The translations under genes were made by a program, and so were the position numbers. From Pseudomonas fluorescens HK44 (GTDB lineage: Bacteria > Pseudomonadota > Gammaproteobacteria > Pseudomonadales > Pseudomonadaceae): a DNA stretch of 64,000 bases. The stretch lies in NCBI RefSeq assembly GCF_000217955.3, contig NZ_AFOY02000015.1, forward strand, positions 1,116,001-1,180,000, read 5' to 3'. Shown here in pieces: positions 15,867-24,823 of the stretch. The notes under the pieces are model-generated. The model ran no database searches. It was given only the letters and a program-made list of their open reading frames with translations, and was not told the origin of the DNA. Within the stretch, counting starts at the first letter, position 1. Each line of letters begins with the position of its first letter.

Positions 15867-17234
15867 GTGATCAAGACTCTGAGCCACTTGCCCCATCCCG
15901 CCGAGGATGCGGCCACCCTCGCCGGCCATTTCACCGATCTGGCGCCACCGTTCAACGACCGTCAAGCACATCTGGAAGCCTCGCGCTGCCTGTATTGCTA
16001 TGACGCGCCATGCGTCAACGCATGCCCGAGCGACATCGATATCCCGTCGTTCATTCGCAACATCCATCAAGAGAACGTCCAGGGCGCCGCGCAAACAATT
16101 CTCTCGGAGAACATCCTGGGCGGCAGTTGCGCCCGGGTCTGTCCGACAGAAATCCTTTGCCAGCACGCCTGCGTGCGCAACAACGCCCCGGAATGCGCGC
16201 CGGTACTGATCGGCCTGTTGCAGCGCTACGCCATCGACAACGCGCACTTTCGCGAGCACCCGTTCCAACGCGCAGCGGCCAGCGGCAAACGGATTGCCGT
16301 GGTCGGTGCCGGGCCTGCCGGTTTGTCCTGTGCGCATCGCAGCGCCATGCATGGCCACGAGGTGGTGATTTTCGAGGCGCGGGAAAAGGCCGGTGGCCTC
16401 AACGAATACGGGATCGCCAAATACAAACTGGTGGATGACTTTGCCCAGCATGAGCTGGATTTCCTGCTGGAAATCGGCGGCATCGAAATCCGCCACGGGC
16501 AAAAACTCGGCGAGAACCTGAGCCTCAGCGAACTGCATCAGCAGTTTGACGCGGTTTTCCTCGGTCTTGGCCTGGCCGCCAGCAAACAGCTGGGGCTGGC
16601 TGACGAAGACGCCCCAGGGCTGCTGGCCGCTACCGATTACATTCGCGAACTGCGCCAGGCCGATGACCTGAGCCAATTGCCGCTGGCCGATCATTGCATC
16701 GTCCTCGGCGCCGGCAACACGGCAATCGACATGGCCGTGCAAATGGCCCGCCTCGGTGCGCATGACGTGAATCTGGTGTACCGCCGTGGCCTTGAGGACA
16801 TGGGCGCGACCGGTCATGAGCAGGACATCGCCAAGGCCAATCAGGTACGGCTGATGACCTGGGCGCAACCGCAGGACGTCTTGCTCGACGACAAAGGCCA
16901 GGTGCGCGGCATGCGGTTCGCCCGTACACGTATGGACAATGGCCGGCTGATCAGCACCGGGGACACCTTCGAGCTGGCCGCCGATGCGATCTTCAAAGCC
17001 ATCGGCCAACGATTCGACGACAGCGCGCTGAGTGATCCGCTGGCCCGCGAGCTGAAACGCCAGGGCGAACGAATTCAGGTGGATGAACAGATGCGTACCA
17101 GCATTCCCGGCGTCTATGCCGGTGGCGATTGCACCAGCCTCGATCAGGACCTCACCGTGCAGGCCGTGCAACACGGCAAACTCGCCGCTGAAGCGATCCA
17201 TGCCCAACTCATGCTCAACGTGGAGGCTGCGTAA
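15867..17234 (+). CDS. preT: NAD(P)-dependent dihydropyrimidine dehydrogenase subunit PreT
   Basis: Electron-input subunit of the reductase that turns uracil/thymine into dihydropyrimidines. In the 455-residue protein, the N-terminal iron-sulfur domain carries CLYCYDAPCVNACP and CARVCPTEILCQHAC. An FAD site follows (VVGAGPAGLSCAH, about 142) and then an NAD(P) site (VLGAGNTAIDMA, about 280). GDCTS near the end closes the flavin domain. This is the N-terminal module of mammalian DPD as a separate chain. The start is taken as GTG 15867, with GAGG 8 nt before it; an in-frame ATG further upstream is possible. preA follows directly (TAAATG). Confidence 0.92.
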   Translation: MIKTLSHLPHPAEDAATLAGHFTDLAPPFNDRQAHLEASRCLYCYDAPCVNACPSDIDIPSFIRNIHQENVQGAAQTILSENILGGSCARVCPTEILCQHACVRNNAPECAPVLIGLLQRYAIDNAHFREHPFQRAAASGKRIAVVGAGPAGLSCAHRSAMHGHEVVIFEAREKAGGLNEYGIAKYKLVDDFAQHELDFLLEIGGIEIRHGQKLGENLSLSELHQQFDAVFLGLGLAASKQLGLADEDAPGLLAATDYIRELRQADDLSQLPLADHCIVLGAGNTAIDMAVQMARLGAHDVNLVYRRGLEDMGATGHEQDIAKANQVRLMTWAQPQDVLLDDKGQVRGMRFARTRMDNGRLISTGDTFELAADAIFKAIGQRFDDSALSDPLARELKRQGERIQVDEQMRTSIPGVYAGGDCTSLDQDLTVQAVQHGKLAAEAIHAQLMLNVEAA

Positions 17235-18509
17235 ATGGCCGATCTCTCGATTGTCTTTGCCGGCATCAAAGCTCCTAACCCGTTCTGGCTGGCCTCCGCG
17301 CCACCCACCGACAAGGCTTACAACGTGGTCCGTGCGTTCGAGGCCGGCTGGGGTGGCGTGGTCTGGAAAACCCTGGGTGAAGACCCGGCGGCGGTCAACG
17401 TCTCGTCGCGTTACTCCGCGCATTTTGGCGCCAACCGTGAAGTCATCGGCATCAACAACATTGAGCTGATCACTGACCGCTCACTGGAAATCAATCTGCG
17501 GGAAATCACCCAGGTCAAAAAAGACTGGCCGGATCGCGCACTGATCGTGTCGCTGATGGTGCCTTGCGTTGAAGAGTCCTGGAAAAACATCCTGCCGCTG
17601 GCAGAAGCTACGGGCGCCGATGGCATCGAACTGAACTTCGGTTGCCCCCACGGCATGCCGGAACGTGGCATGGGCGCGGCAGTGGGCCAGGTGCCGGAAT
17701 ACGTCGAGCAAGTCACCCGCTGGTGCAAGACCTATTGTTCGCTGCCGGTGATCGTCAAGCTCACGCCGAACATCACCGACATCCGCGTCGCCGCCCGAGC
17801 AGCCCATCGTGGCGGCGCCGATGCGGTGTCGCTGATCAACACCATCAACTCGATCACCAGCATCGACCTGGATCGCATGGTTGCGCATCCGATGGTTGGC
17901 AGCCAAAGCACCCACGGTGGTTACTGCGGTTCGGCGGTCAAACCGATTGCGTTGAACATGGTCGCCGAAATCGCCCGCGACCCGCAGACCCAGGGCCTGC
18001 CCATTTGTGGCATCGGCGGCATTGGCAGTTGGCGTGACGCAGCTGAATTCATGGCCCTGGGCAGTGGCGCGGTGCAGGTGTGCACGGCGGCGATGCTGCA
18101 TGGCTTTCGGATCGTCGAGGAGATGAAGGACGGATTGTCCCGCTGGATGGACAGCCAAGGCTACTCAAGCGTGCAGGACTTTTCCGGGCGTGCGGTGGGC
18201 AATACCACGGACTGGAAATACCTGGACATCAACTATCAAGTGATCGCCAAGATCGACCAGCAAGCCTGCATTGGTTGCGGCCGCTGTCACATCGCCTGCG
18301 AAGACACCTCGCACCAGGCTATCGCCAGCCTGAAACAGCCGGACGGCACCCACAAATATGCAGTGATCGACGACGAGTGCGTGGGTTGCAACCTGTGCCA
18401 GATCACCTGCCCGGTGCAGGACTGCATCGAGATGGTACCAGTCGATAACGGGAAAGCGTTTCTGGACTGGGACCATGATCCGAGGAATCCCTATCATGTC
18501 GCGGGTTGA
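17235..18509 (+). CDS. preA: Dihydropyrimidine dehydrogenase catalytic subunit PreA
   Basis: The 424-residue FMN subunit that reduces the pyrimidine ring. An N-terminal DHOD-like barrel (1-310) contains ELNFGCPHGMPERGMG and the active-site loop with LINTINSI; STHGGYCGSAVKPIAL is the conserved phosphate/FMN region. The C-terminal ferredoxin domain has two 4Fe-4S sets, ACIGCGRCHIACE and ECVGCNLCQITCPVQDC. It matches the C-terminal part of mammalian DPD. It starts one base after the preT stop with GGAGG upstream, so the PreTA complex is made from coupled genes. Confidence 0.94.
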   Translation: MADLSIVFAGIKAPNPFWLASAPPTDKAYNVVRAFEAGWGGVVWKTLGEDPAAVNVSSRYSAHFGANREVIGINNIELITDRSLEINLREITQVKKDWPDRALIVSLMVPCVEESWKNILPLAEATGADGIELNFGCPHGMPERGMGAAVGQVPEYVEQVTRWCKTYCSLPVIVKLTPNITDIRVAARAAHRGGADAVSLINTINSITSIDLDRMVAHPMVGSQSTHGGYCGSAVKPIALNMVAEIARDPQTQGLPICGIGGIGSWRDAAEFMALGSGAVQVCTAAMLHGFRIVEEMKDGLSRWMDSQGYSSVQDFSGRAVGNTTDWKYLDINYQVIAKIDQQACIGCGRCHIACEDTSHQAIASLKQPDGTHKYAVIDDECVGCNLCQITCPVQDCIEMVPVDNGKAFLDWDHDPRNPYHVAG

Positions 18510-18531
18510 GGTCCGCGTCGCCTGATCAGAC

Positions 18532-18610
18532 GCCATCGCGAGCAGGCTCGCTCCCACAGGGATCTGGTGAACGCTGAGATCCAATGTGCGAGCCTGCTCG
18601 CGATGAGGCT
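18532..18610. repeat. REP pair between preA and the RutR-like gene
   Basis: GCCATCGCGAGCAGGCTCGC and an inverted copy (GCGAGCCTGCTCGCGATGAG) surround GCTCCCACAGG. The doublet lies between convergent genes and is related to the one at 11987. Confidence 0.85.
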
Positions 18611-18629
18611 ATCAGCCGCGCAACAAATC

Positions 18630-19250
18630 TCACGGCTCCAACCCGATCCCCCGCAAAATCACGCTGGTCACTGTCTGCACTGCGCGTTCGAACTGCATGT
18701 CCGACAGCGCTTGATGGTCGTTGAGGATGTTGATCTGATGATCGAAGTCGGCGTAATGCTGGGTCGAGGCCCAGATCATGTACAGCAGGCTTGAAGGCTC
18801 CACCGGCAGGATGCGTTTGTCCTCCACCCATTGGCGAATTTTCGCTTCCTTCATCTTGGCCCAGTCGTACAGGCTGACATCCAGCGCCTCACCCAATGTC
18901 GGCGCACCGTGGATGATTTCATTGGCCCAGACTTTCGAGCCGTAAGGCCGGCTGCGGGAATGGTTCATCTTGGCGCGGATGTAACTGCTGAGCACCACCC
19001 GTGGGTCATCGAACATCTCGAAGCACAGCGCGTCCTGCTTCCAGACTTCGAGCAAATCGAACAGCACAGCGCTGTACAGCTCAGCCTTGGTGCTGAAGTA
19101 GTAATGCAGATTGGAGCGCGGCAGTTGCACTTCTTTAGCGATGTCGGCCATCGCGGTACTGCCAAAACCTTTCTCGGCGAAGACCTTCTCGGCGGCCAGG
19201 AGGATTTTCTCGACGTTACTGCGACGGATCTCGATCTTGTGATTGCCCAT
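18630..19250 (-). CDS. RutR-like TetR-family repressor of pyrimidine genes
   Basis: A 206-residue TetR regulator. The HTH covers about 10-55 (VEKILLAAEKVFAEKG, then TAMADIAKEVQLPRSNLHYY). The ligand domain has VWANEIIHGAP and YMIWASTQHYADFDHQ, segments shared with E. coli RutR, whose ligands are uracil and thymine. It is convergent with preA and closes the pyrimidine locus, so control of hydA-preTA and the permease is likely. The ATG at 19250 gives the usual N-terminus; the longer upstream reading has no family character. Exact ligand residues were not checked. Confidence 0.85.
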   Translation of the reverse strand: MGNHKIEIRRSNVEKILLAAEKVFAEKGFGSTAMADIAKEVQLPRSNLHYYFSTKAELYSAVLFDLLEVWKQDALCFEMFDDPRVVLSSYIRAKMNHSRSRPYGSKVWANEIIHGAPTLGEALDVSLYDWAKMKEAKIRQWVEDKRILPVEPSSLLYMIWASTQHYADFDHQINILNDHQALSDMQFERAVQTVTSVILRGIGLEP

Positions 19251-19375
19251 AAGGGCCCCCTGACAGCGGCATGGGTCAAGACTAGCATTCGCCACTTGCG
19301 AAACGAAACGTCGTACAGGGTGAGAGGCATAGGTAAACTGTCGCATCTTCCAATCTGCCCGAAAGGTGCTGACCG

Positions 19376-19741
19376 ATGTTCTTCAAAAAAGCCCTGACTG
19401 TGACTGCCCTGCTCGGCTCGCTGCTCGCCGCCTCTTCGGTGTTTGCTCACGCCCACCTGAAAAGCTCGACGCCGGCCGCCGACAGCAGCGTTGCCGCACC
19501 TGCCGAATTGCGTCTGGTGTTCTCCGAAGGGGTTGAAGCCAGTTTCAGCAAAGTCGATATCAGCAAGGATGGCGTCGCCGTTGCCGTGAAAAGCATCGCC
19601 ACCGAAAGCGCCGATAAAAAGACCCTGGTCGTCACCCCTGCCGCGCCTCTGAGCGCCGGTCACTACGAGGTCGAATGGCATGCAGTGTCGGTCGACACCC
19701 ATAAAAGCGATGGCAACTACAGCTTCAAGGTGAGTCAGTAA
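19376..19741 (+). CDS. copC: Periplasmic copper-binding protein CopC
   Basis: A 121-residue secreted protein. The first 24 residues are a signal peptide ending SSVFA, so the mature chain begins HAHLKSSTP, giving the N-terminal His that ligates Cu(II) in CopC. The second His site is in VDTHKSDGNYSF. The fold is a small beta-barrel. It lacks the Met-rich Cu(I) loop of plasmid-type CopC, as is common for chromosomal forms. It is followed after 3 bp by copD, so the pair should bind copper in the periplasm and move it into the cell or to cuproproteins. Confidence 0.92.
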   Translation: MFFKKALTVTALLGSLLAASSVFAHAHLKSSTPAADSSVAAPAELRLVFSEGVEASFSKVDISKDGVAVAVKSIATESADKKTLVVTPAAPLSAGHYEVEWHAVSVDTHKSDGNYSFKVSQ

Positions 19742-19744
19742 TCG

Positions 19745-20623
19745 ATGTCGAGCACGCTGGTCCTGTGCCGCTTCCTGCATTTCGCCGCCGTGCTGATGCT
19801 GTTCGGGGCCTGTCTGTTCAGGCCCCTGCTGTTGCGCCATGAACCACTGAGCCAAGCGCTCGCGACACTCGATCAAAGTCTCGCCGGGCTGAGTCGGCTG
19901 CTCGCCGGGTTCGCCTTGTTCACCGGGGTTTGCTGGCTGCTGTTGATCACCGCCAGCATGGCCGGCTCGCTGTCGGCGGCGTTTGATTGGCCAACCGTGC
20001 AACGGGTGTTGAACAACACCTTCTTCGGACAGGTCTGGCGTTGGCATCTGCTGTTCAACGGGCTGCTGGTGGTCTGCCTGCTGAGCCCGCTGAACAACTC
20101 GTTTGCGCTGCGTATGCTCCTGAGCAGCCTGCTGCTGATGACCCTCGCCCCGGTCGGCCACGGCGCTATGCTCGATGGCCTGAGTGGCCAGTTGCTGATC
20201 CTCAATCAAGTGATTCACCTGATCTGCGTCGGTGCCTGGCTGGGCGGACTCATGCTGCTGCTGATGATTCTGCGGAGACCGACGACCCACGCTGTCGGGC
20301 CGATACTGCAACGCTTTAGCGGGATCGGTTATGGGTTGGTGGCGGGTTTGCTGGTGACCGGCCTGATCAACGTCCGGGTGTTGACCGGGGCCTTCTGGCC
20401 GACACCGCTGCTGTCCGGGTTCGCGCTGATTCTGTTGATCAAGGTGCTGTTGGTCAGCGCTATGCTTGGCCTGGCGCTGTTCAATCGCTTGAAAATCAAG
20501 CACTGCGAGCAACGCCTCTCGGCGCTGCGCACCAGCGTGATGCTGGAGTGGTTGCTGGGGATAGCGGCCGTGGCGGCGGTTTCCCTGTTGGGTACATTAC
20601 CGCCGATGGTGGCCGGTAACTGA
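19745..20623 (+). CDS. copD: Inner-membrane copper protein CopD
   Basis: A 292-residue integral membrane protein with about eight helices. N-terminal RFLHFAAVLMLFGACLF, mid-chain VWRWHLLFNGLL and the LNQVIHLICVGAWLGGLMLL segment match the CopD domain, with conserved His for copper or haem-like binding. It acts with CopC in copper uptake or delivery. Its TGA stop is part of the palindrome that follows, so termination and translation stop coincide. Confidence 0.9.
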   Translation: MSSTLVLCRFLHFAAVLMLFGACLFRPLLLRHEPLSQALATLDQSLAGLSRLLAGFALFTGVCWLLLITASMAGSLSAAFDWPTVQRVLNNTFFGQVWRWHLLFNGLLVVCLLSPLNNSFALRMLLSSLLLMTLAPVGHGAMLDGLSGQLLILNQVIHLICVGAWLGGLMLLLMILRRPTTHAVGPILQRFSGIGYGLVAGLLVTGLINVRVLTGAFWPTPLLSGFALILLIKVLLVSAMLGLALFNRLKIKHCEQRLSALRTSVMLEWLLGIAAVAAVSLLGTLPPMVAGN

Positions 20624-20646
20624 TCGTTCCCGCATGGGAACGATCA
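20621..20646. terminator. Hairpin containing the copD stop codon
   Basis: TGATCGTTCCC and its exact complement flank GCAT (11-bp stem), between the convergent copD and pump genes. There is no strong T-run. It resembles the interspersed GGGAACGATC sequences also seen near 45225, so it is both a repeat and a likely 3' boundary. Confidence 0.6.
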
Positions 20647-20653
20647 GCGGCAC

Positions 20654-21805
20654 CTACGGATTGCCAGCGACAGCATCGCCTTGCCCGGACGTATCGATAC
20701 TCACCACCACCGACATGCCAGGCCGCAGGCGTTCGCTTTGCGCCTGGTTCGCGTCGACGGTGATGCGCACCGGCACGCGTTGGGCAATTTTGACGAAGTT
20801 GCCGGTGGCGTTGTCGGCCTGCAGCAGGCTGAACTCAGAACCGGTGGCCGGTGAAATACGCTGCACTCGACCGTGAAATTTCTGGTGGTTCAGCGCGTCG
20901 ACAGTGAAGGTAACCGGCTGGCCGATGTGGATGTTGTTCATCTGGGTTTCTTTCATGTTGGCGATCACCCACAGCTGACTCGGCACCAGTGCCATCAACT
21001 GCGCACCGGAGTTGACGTAGGCACCAAGGCGCACGCCGATCTGCCCGAGTTGACCGTCTTGCGGGGCAACCACGCGGGTGTTGGACAGATCGATCCGCGC
21101 CAGCTCAACCGCCGCCTCGGCACTGGCCACAGCGGCCTCCAGCGAACCTCGATTGACGATCACCGTTTGCAGGTCCTGCCGGGCGATTTCCAGACTCGCC
21201 TGGGCCTGCGCCACCGCGGCGATCGTTTGCGCATTAGCGGCACGGGTCACGTCCAGCTCGCGCTTTGACACCGAGCCGTCGCTGATCAACGCTTCGTTTC
21301 GCCGCAAGTCCGCCGCACTTTTTTGCGCCTGGGCCTGGCTGTCGGTCAGCGCCGCCTGACGCAGCTTGATCGTCGCCTCGGCGCTGTTGCGTTGCTGCAC
21401 CGCATTGGCCAGCGCGGCTTTCTGCACCGCCAGTTGTGCCAGCGATTGATCCAGACGTTGCTTGTAGATCCGGTCATCCAGCCGCACCAGCAGGTCGCCG
21501 GTCTTGACGAACTGGAAGTCCTGCACCGGCACTTCAAACACGTAGCCGCTGAGTTGCGGGCCGATGATCGTCACCTGGCCACGAACCAGCGCATTCTCAG
21601 TGCTTTCAATGGCGCTGCCGAACGGTGGCAACTGCCAGGCATACAGCACGATCAGCACCCCGACGATGGCAATGGCAGCAAAGCCCAGCGACGAAATGAT
21701 TCGCACCGGCAGCGAACGCGGCTCGGTGCCGGAAGTTTTAGGCGGTGCCTCGCCCTCGGGCGTCGAGGCGATGGCGTTGGTGGTTGTGGTGATCGGATCG
21801 GTCAT
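20654..21805 (-). CDS. HlyD/EmrA-like periplasmic adaptor of an MFS pump
   Basis: A 383-residue membrane-fusion protein. One N-terminal membrane helix (about 35-55) is followed by a biotinyl/lipoyl-like segment (TENALVRGQVTIIGPQLSGY), a long Ala/Gln-rich coiled-coil hairpin (about 105-210) and a beta-barrel (NTRVVAPQDGQLGQIGV). EmrA-type organisation fits its partner, the DHA2 transporter whose stop overlaps this ATG (ATGA at 21805-21802). It would link that transporter to an outer-membrane channel; no channel gene is in the unit, so a TolC-like protein from elsewhere would be needed. Confidence 0.9.
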   Translation of the reverse strand: MTDPITTTTNAIASTPEGEAPPKTSGTEPRSLPVRIISSLGFAAIAIVGVLIVLYAWQLPPFGSAIESTENALVRGQVTIIGPQLSGYVFEVPVQDFQFVKTGDLLVRLDDRIYKQRLDQSLAQLAVQKAALANAVQQRNSAEATIKLRQAALTDSQAQAQKSAADLRRNEALISDGSVSKRELDVTRAANAQTIAAVAQAQASLEIARQDLQTVIVNRGSLEAAVASAEAAVELARIDLSNTRVVAPQDGQLGQIGVRLGAYVNSGAQLMALVPSQLWVIANMKETQMNNIHIGQPVTFTVDALNHQKFHGRVQRISPATGSEFSLLQADNATGNFVKIAQRVPVRITVDANQAQSERLRPGMSVVVSIDTSGQGDAVAGNP

Positions 21806-23469
21806 GAAGAAGAGGCACCGCTGGAAGGAACGGAAGTCGGGCTGGCCGGCGCGGGAGCGACAGCCTTGGTCGTGCTCAGCAGCCACAGGCTGCGAATGAA
21901 GATCCAGAGCATGGTCAGCATCGCGATCACCGCGATCAGCATGAACACGTCGTTATAGGCCATGACATTCGCCTCCCGGGTCGCAGCCGCTGCCAGGCTA
22001 CGTATGCCCTGGGTGGTGCGGGCCGACGGGTCGGCGATACTCGACACATAACTCGCGCTGCTGCCTTGCACACGGCTGACCACTTGCGGGTCGATCAGGG
22101 TCAGGCGCTCGACGATATGGCTGGAATGGAATTTTTCCCGGGCGATCTGGAACGTCCCCAACAGCGCCGCGCCAATCAAGCCACCGAGGCTCTGGCAGAT
22201 CCCGAACAGCACTGAAAAACTCACCAGATTGCGCGGATTGGTCAACACGTTGCGCGTGCCGAGCACCATGGTCGGCCCGAGGAAAAACGTCCCGCCAAAG
22301 GCCAGCAGAAACTGGCTAAGGTACATGTTCTCCGGGCGTGTCAGATTGGTCGAGAAACTGTCCATCACGGAACCGGTGGCCATCAGCGCCAGAGAAATGA
22401 TCAACGGCATCAACAGGTGCGAGGGATTGATCGTCAGCGCGCTGGTGGCAAGGCCAGCGACGCTGCCCAACAGCATCACCACGTAAAGGCTGTGCATCTG
22501 CTGGCTGCCCAGGTTCAGGGTTTGCAGCAAACCCACGGCCCCGGTGGATTGCTCGGTGAGCACCATACGGATGAGAATCACCGCCAATGCCAGGCGAATC
22601 ATCACCCCGCTGCCGAGCCAGCGGGTCATCAGCATCGGGTTACTGCGGTTATGTTCGATGGCCAGACCGGCCATGATCAGCACGATCGAGCCGGCCGAGG
22701 CGACGCCGATCCACGGTGCTTCGAGCCACCAATCGATACGGCCCAACGATAACACCGCGCAGAGCAGCGCCACCCCACCCGCCAGCAAGGCGAAGGTCAA
22801 AAAGTCGAGTTTTTCGAAAGTTTTGAAGCGGTCGCCCGGCGGCAACTTGAGCATGAACACACAGCCCAATGAAGCCAACGCCATGCCCAGTTCAAACAGA
22901 TAGAGCCCGCGCCATTCGGCGATCTGCAGCAGGTCTTCGGAAAACAGCCGGGCCAGTGGCAACGCCAGTTGCGAAGAGCCCAGGCCCAGCACCAGCGCCT
23001 TCATGCGCCACTTCGCCGGGAAAGCCTGAACCATGTAATACAAACCCAGCGAGCTCAGCGCCGCACCGACCATACCGTGGGCGGCGCGCACCGCAATCGC
23101 CGAACTCAGGTCGTTGACGAACAAATGGCCGAAGGTCACCAACGCATACAGCACCAGGAACACTTCGGTGAACGCCCGCAGGCCGTACTGCTGACGAAAC
23201 TTCACCAGCAGCAGGTTCATCGAGACGTTGGTCATCACGTAAGCCGCCGGCAGCCAGGCCATCTCGGCTGTTGTCGCCCCCAGCGCCCCTTGCAGGTAAG
23301 GCAGATTGGCGACCACCAACGCATTGCCCAAACCACCGGTCAACGCCACCAGCAACCCGACCAACGCATAAGCCAACCGCTTTGGCGTCGGGTGCAAAGG
23401 GGTCGAGGGGGAACCGGGCAAGCTTGGCCGTTCGTGGGGCTGCCAATTGCGCGGGGCGTAGTGATCCAT
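21802..23469 (-). CDS. DHA2-family (EmrB-like, 14-helix) MFS drug exporter
   Basis: A 555-residue major facilitator with 14 predicted helices. YLQGALGATTAEMAWLPAAY in helix 1-2 and the later FLGPTMVLGTRNVLTNPRN segment fit the DHA2 drug:H+ antiporter family. A polar loop near residues 455-495 lies before the last helix, as in EmrB relatives of Proteobacteria. It forms a two-gene unit with the EmrA-like adaptor (4-bp overlap). Cargo is probably hydrophobic toxic compounds; no regulator is adjacent, since the nearest gene upstream (a TauE/SafE permease) belongs to another unit. Confidence 0.9.
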   Translation of the reverse strand: MDHYAPRNWQPHERPSLPGSPSTPLHPTPKRLAYALVGLLVALTGGLGNALVVANLPYLQGALGATTAEMAWLPAAYVMTNVSMNLLLVKFRQQYGLRAFTEVFLVLYALVTFGHLFVNDLSSAIAVRAAHGMVGAALSSLGLYYMVQAFPAKWRMKALVLGLGSSQLALPLARLFSEDLLQIAEWRGLYLFELGMALASLGCVFMLKLPPGDRFKTFEKLDFLTFALLAGGVALLCAVLSLGRIDWWLEAPWIGVASAGSIVLIMAGLAIEHNRSNPMLMTRWLGSGVMIRLALAVILIRMVLTEQSTGAVGLLQTLNLGSQQMHSLYVVMLLGSVAGLATSALTINPSHLLMPLIISLALMATGSVMDSFSTNLTRPENMYLSQFLLAFGGTFFLGPTMVLGTRNVLTNPRNLVSFSVLFGICQSLGGLIGAALLGTFQIAREKFHSSHIVERLTLIDPQVVSRVQGSSASYVSSIADPSARTTQGIRSLAAAATREANVMAYNDVFMLIAVIAMLTMLWIFIRSLWLLSTTKAVAPAPASPTSVPSSGASSS

Positions 23470-23552
23470 TGCGTGGCCTTGTCATCGGTATAGAAGGCAG
23501 TAAACCTGAGCCAGAGATTTCTTGCCAGTTCGCTGCACAGCAACCAACGTTT

Positions 23553-24353
23553 TCAAGCCTTGAGCAGCATGTAGCCGGCCACCATCAGGCACACACTGGC
23601 AAACCCCACTTGAAGTGTCCGGGCCGGAACCCGGGCGCACAATCGCCGCCCCACAACCATCCCGGCGATGCTGGCGGCGATAAAAGCCGCGCCCTGGGCA
23701 TCGATGGTCACCCCGGCATGAAAGGCGCCGATCACTCCGGTTGCCGAGATCAAACTGATCACCATCAAAGAGGTGGCGATGATGCCGCGCATCTGTACGT
23801 CGGTCAGTTGCTTGAATGCCGGCACGATCAGGAAACCGCCACCGACCCCGAGCAAGCCTGAAACCACGCCGGTCACCGCCCCCAATGCAGCCAGGGTTGC
23901 GGTGCATTTGGCGGTCCAGGAAAAGCGCCCGGTTTGTTGATCGAGCATGCAGTTTTTCTGGCCCCAGTTGGCGTGGCCGTGATCGCTCGGCCCCGCTTGC
24001 GGCTTTTCTCGCCGCAGCATCCGCCAGGCGATCATGATCATCAGCAGACTGAACAGGATCATCAGGACTTTTTCCGGCAGTTGATGGGCGAAGTAGATGC
24101 CCACCGGCGAAAACACCGCCCCCAGCAACGCAATCAACAACGCCGCACGGTAACGCACCAACCCATGGCGCAAGCCGTCGATGGCGCCGACGGCCGCCGC
24201 ACTGCCCACCGCAAACAGCGCCACCGGGGCCGCCTGGGTCATGCTCCAGCCCAGCCCGAGCACCAGGGCCGGCACTGCAAGAATGCCCCCGCCGGCCCCG
24301 GTCAACCCCAGGATCAGGCCCATCACCACACCAAACAATGTCGCCAGCAGCAT
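23553..24353 (-). CDS. TauE/SafE-family sulfite/sulfur permease
   Basis: A 266-residue TSUP membrane protein with two TauE/SafE halves: GLTGAGGGILAVPAL near residue 18 and GLLGVGGGFLIVPAF near residue 165, and about eight helices. A His/Asp-rich cytoplasmic loop (DHGHANWGQKN) lies between the halves. It follows the BigR-like gene on the same strand with a 31-bp gap. In BigR loci of other proteobacteria a permease of this type accompanies the sulfide-detoxifying dioxygenase and is thought to export sulfite. That role is inferred here. Confidence 0.88.
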   Translation of the reverse strand: MLLATLFGVVMGLILGLTGAGGGILAVPALVLGLGWSMTQAAPVALFAVGSAAAVGAIDGLRHGLVRYRAALLIALLGAVFSPVGIYFAHQLPEKVLMILFSLLMIMIAWRMLRREKPQAGPSDHGHANWGQKNCMLDQQTGRFSWTAKCTATLAALGAVTGVVSGLLGVGGGFLIVPAFKQLTDVQMRGIIATSLMVISLISATGVIGAFHAGVTIDAQGAAFIAASIAGMVVGRRLCARVPARTLQVGFASVCLMVAGYMLLKA

Positions 24354-24384
24354 AGGGTTTTCTCAATCGACCTTGGACAAGGCA

Positions 24385-24720
24385 TCACGCCCAGCTTTTT
24401 ATCACCGCGCCGCAATAGAGGCCCGAGAGTGTTTTCATCACCTGAATCACTTCGTGGCTGGCCAGGCCGTAAAAAATGTATTTGCCTTCACGCCGGGTAC
24501 TCACCAGCCCTTCGTCGCGTAAAATACCCAACTGCTGGGACAACGTCGGCTGACGCACGCCGGTCATGGTTTCCAATTCGCCGACGTTGCGCTCGCCCTG
24601 GGTCAACTGGCAGAGGATCAGCAGGCGGTCCTCATTGGCCAATGTCTTGAGCAGCGCGCAGGCCTTGGAGGCCGAGGCGCGTAATTGCGCCACTTCACCT
24701 TCGCTTAGACTGGATTGCAT
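24385..24720 (-). CDS. bigR: ArsR-family persulfide sensor (BigR/SqrR-like)
   Basis: A 111-residue winged-helix repressor. The DNA-recognition segment is TGVRQPTLSQQLGILRDEGL followed by the wing REGKYIFYGL. Cysteines are C21, C37 and C103; C37 in LLILCQL and C103 in SGLYCG are 66 apart, exactly as C41 and C107 of SqrR, the pair that forms a polysulfide bridge and releases DNA. The metal-binding CxC of classical ArsR is absent. ATG 24720 gives this numbering. It is divergent from the Blh-like gene, with a palindrome between them, and leads the TauE/SafE gene. Confidence 0.87.
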   Translation of the reverse strand: MQSSLSEGEVAQLRASASKACALLKTLANEDRLLILCQLTQGERNVGELETMTGVRQPTLSQQLGILRDEGLVSTRREGKYIFYGLASHEVIQVMKTLSGLYCGAVIKSWA

Positions 24721-24757
24721 TTGCAGATAACCTTGGTCGTCACTTAAGCTGCGGACA

Positions 24758-24773
24758 TTATGTTTAAACATAA
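24758..24773. promoter_or_regulatory. AT-rich palindrome, likely BigR operator
   Basis: TTATGTTT followed immediately by its exact complement makes a perfect 16-bp palindrome, 37 bp from the bigR start and 50 bp from the divergent gene. BigR is known to bind an AT-rich palindrome in its own divergent promoter, so one dimer here could silence both directions. Confidence 0.65.
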
Positions 24774-24823
24774 AGTGTTGCAAGCCATTGTGTCTTTCTG
24801 TCATCCAGCCAGGACCCGCCGCC

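Noticed and set aside
14540..17423. Long minus-strand frames opposite hydA and preT
   Set aside because: Antisense to genes with complete catalytic motifs; no independent signals.
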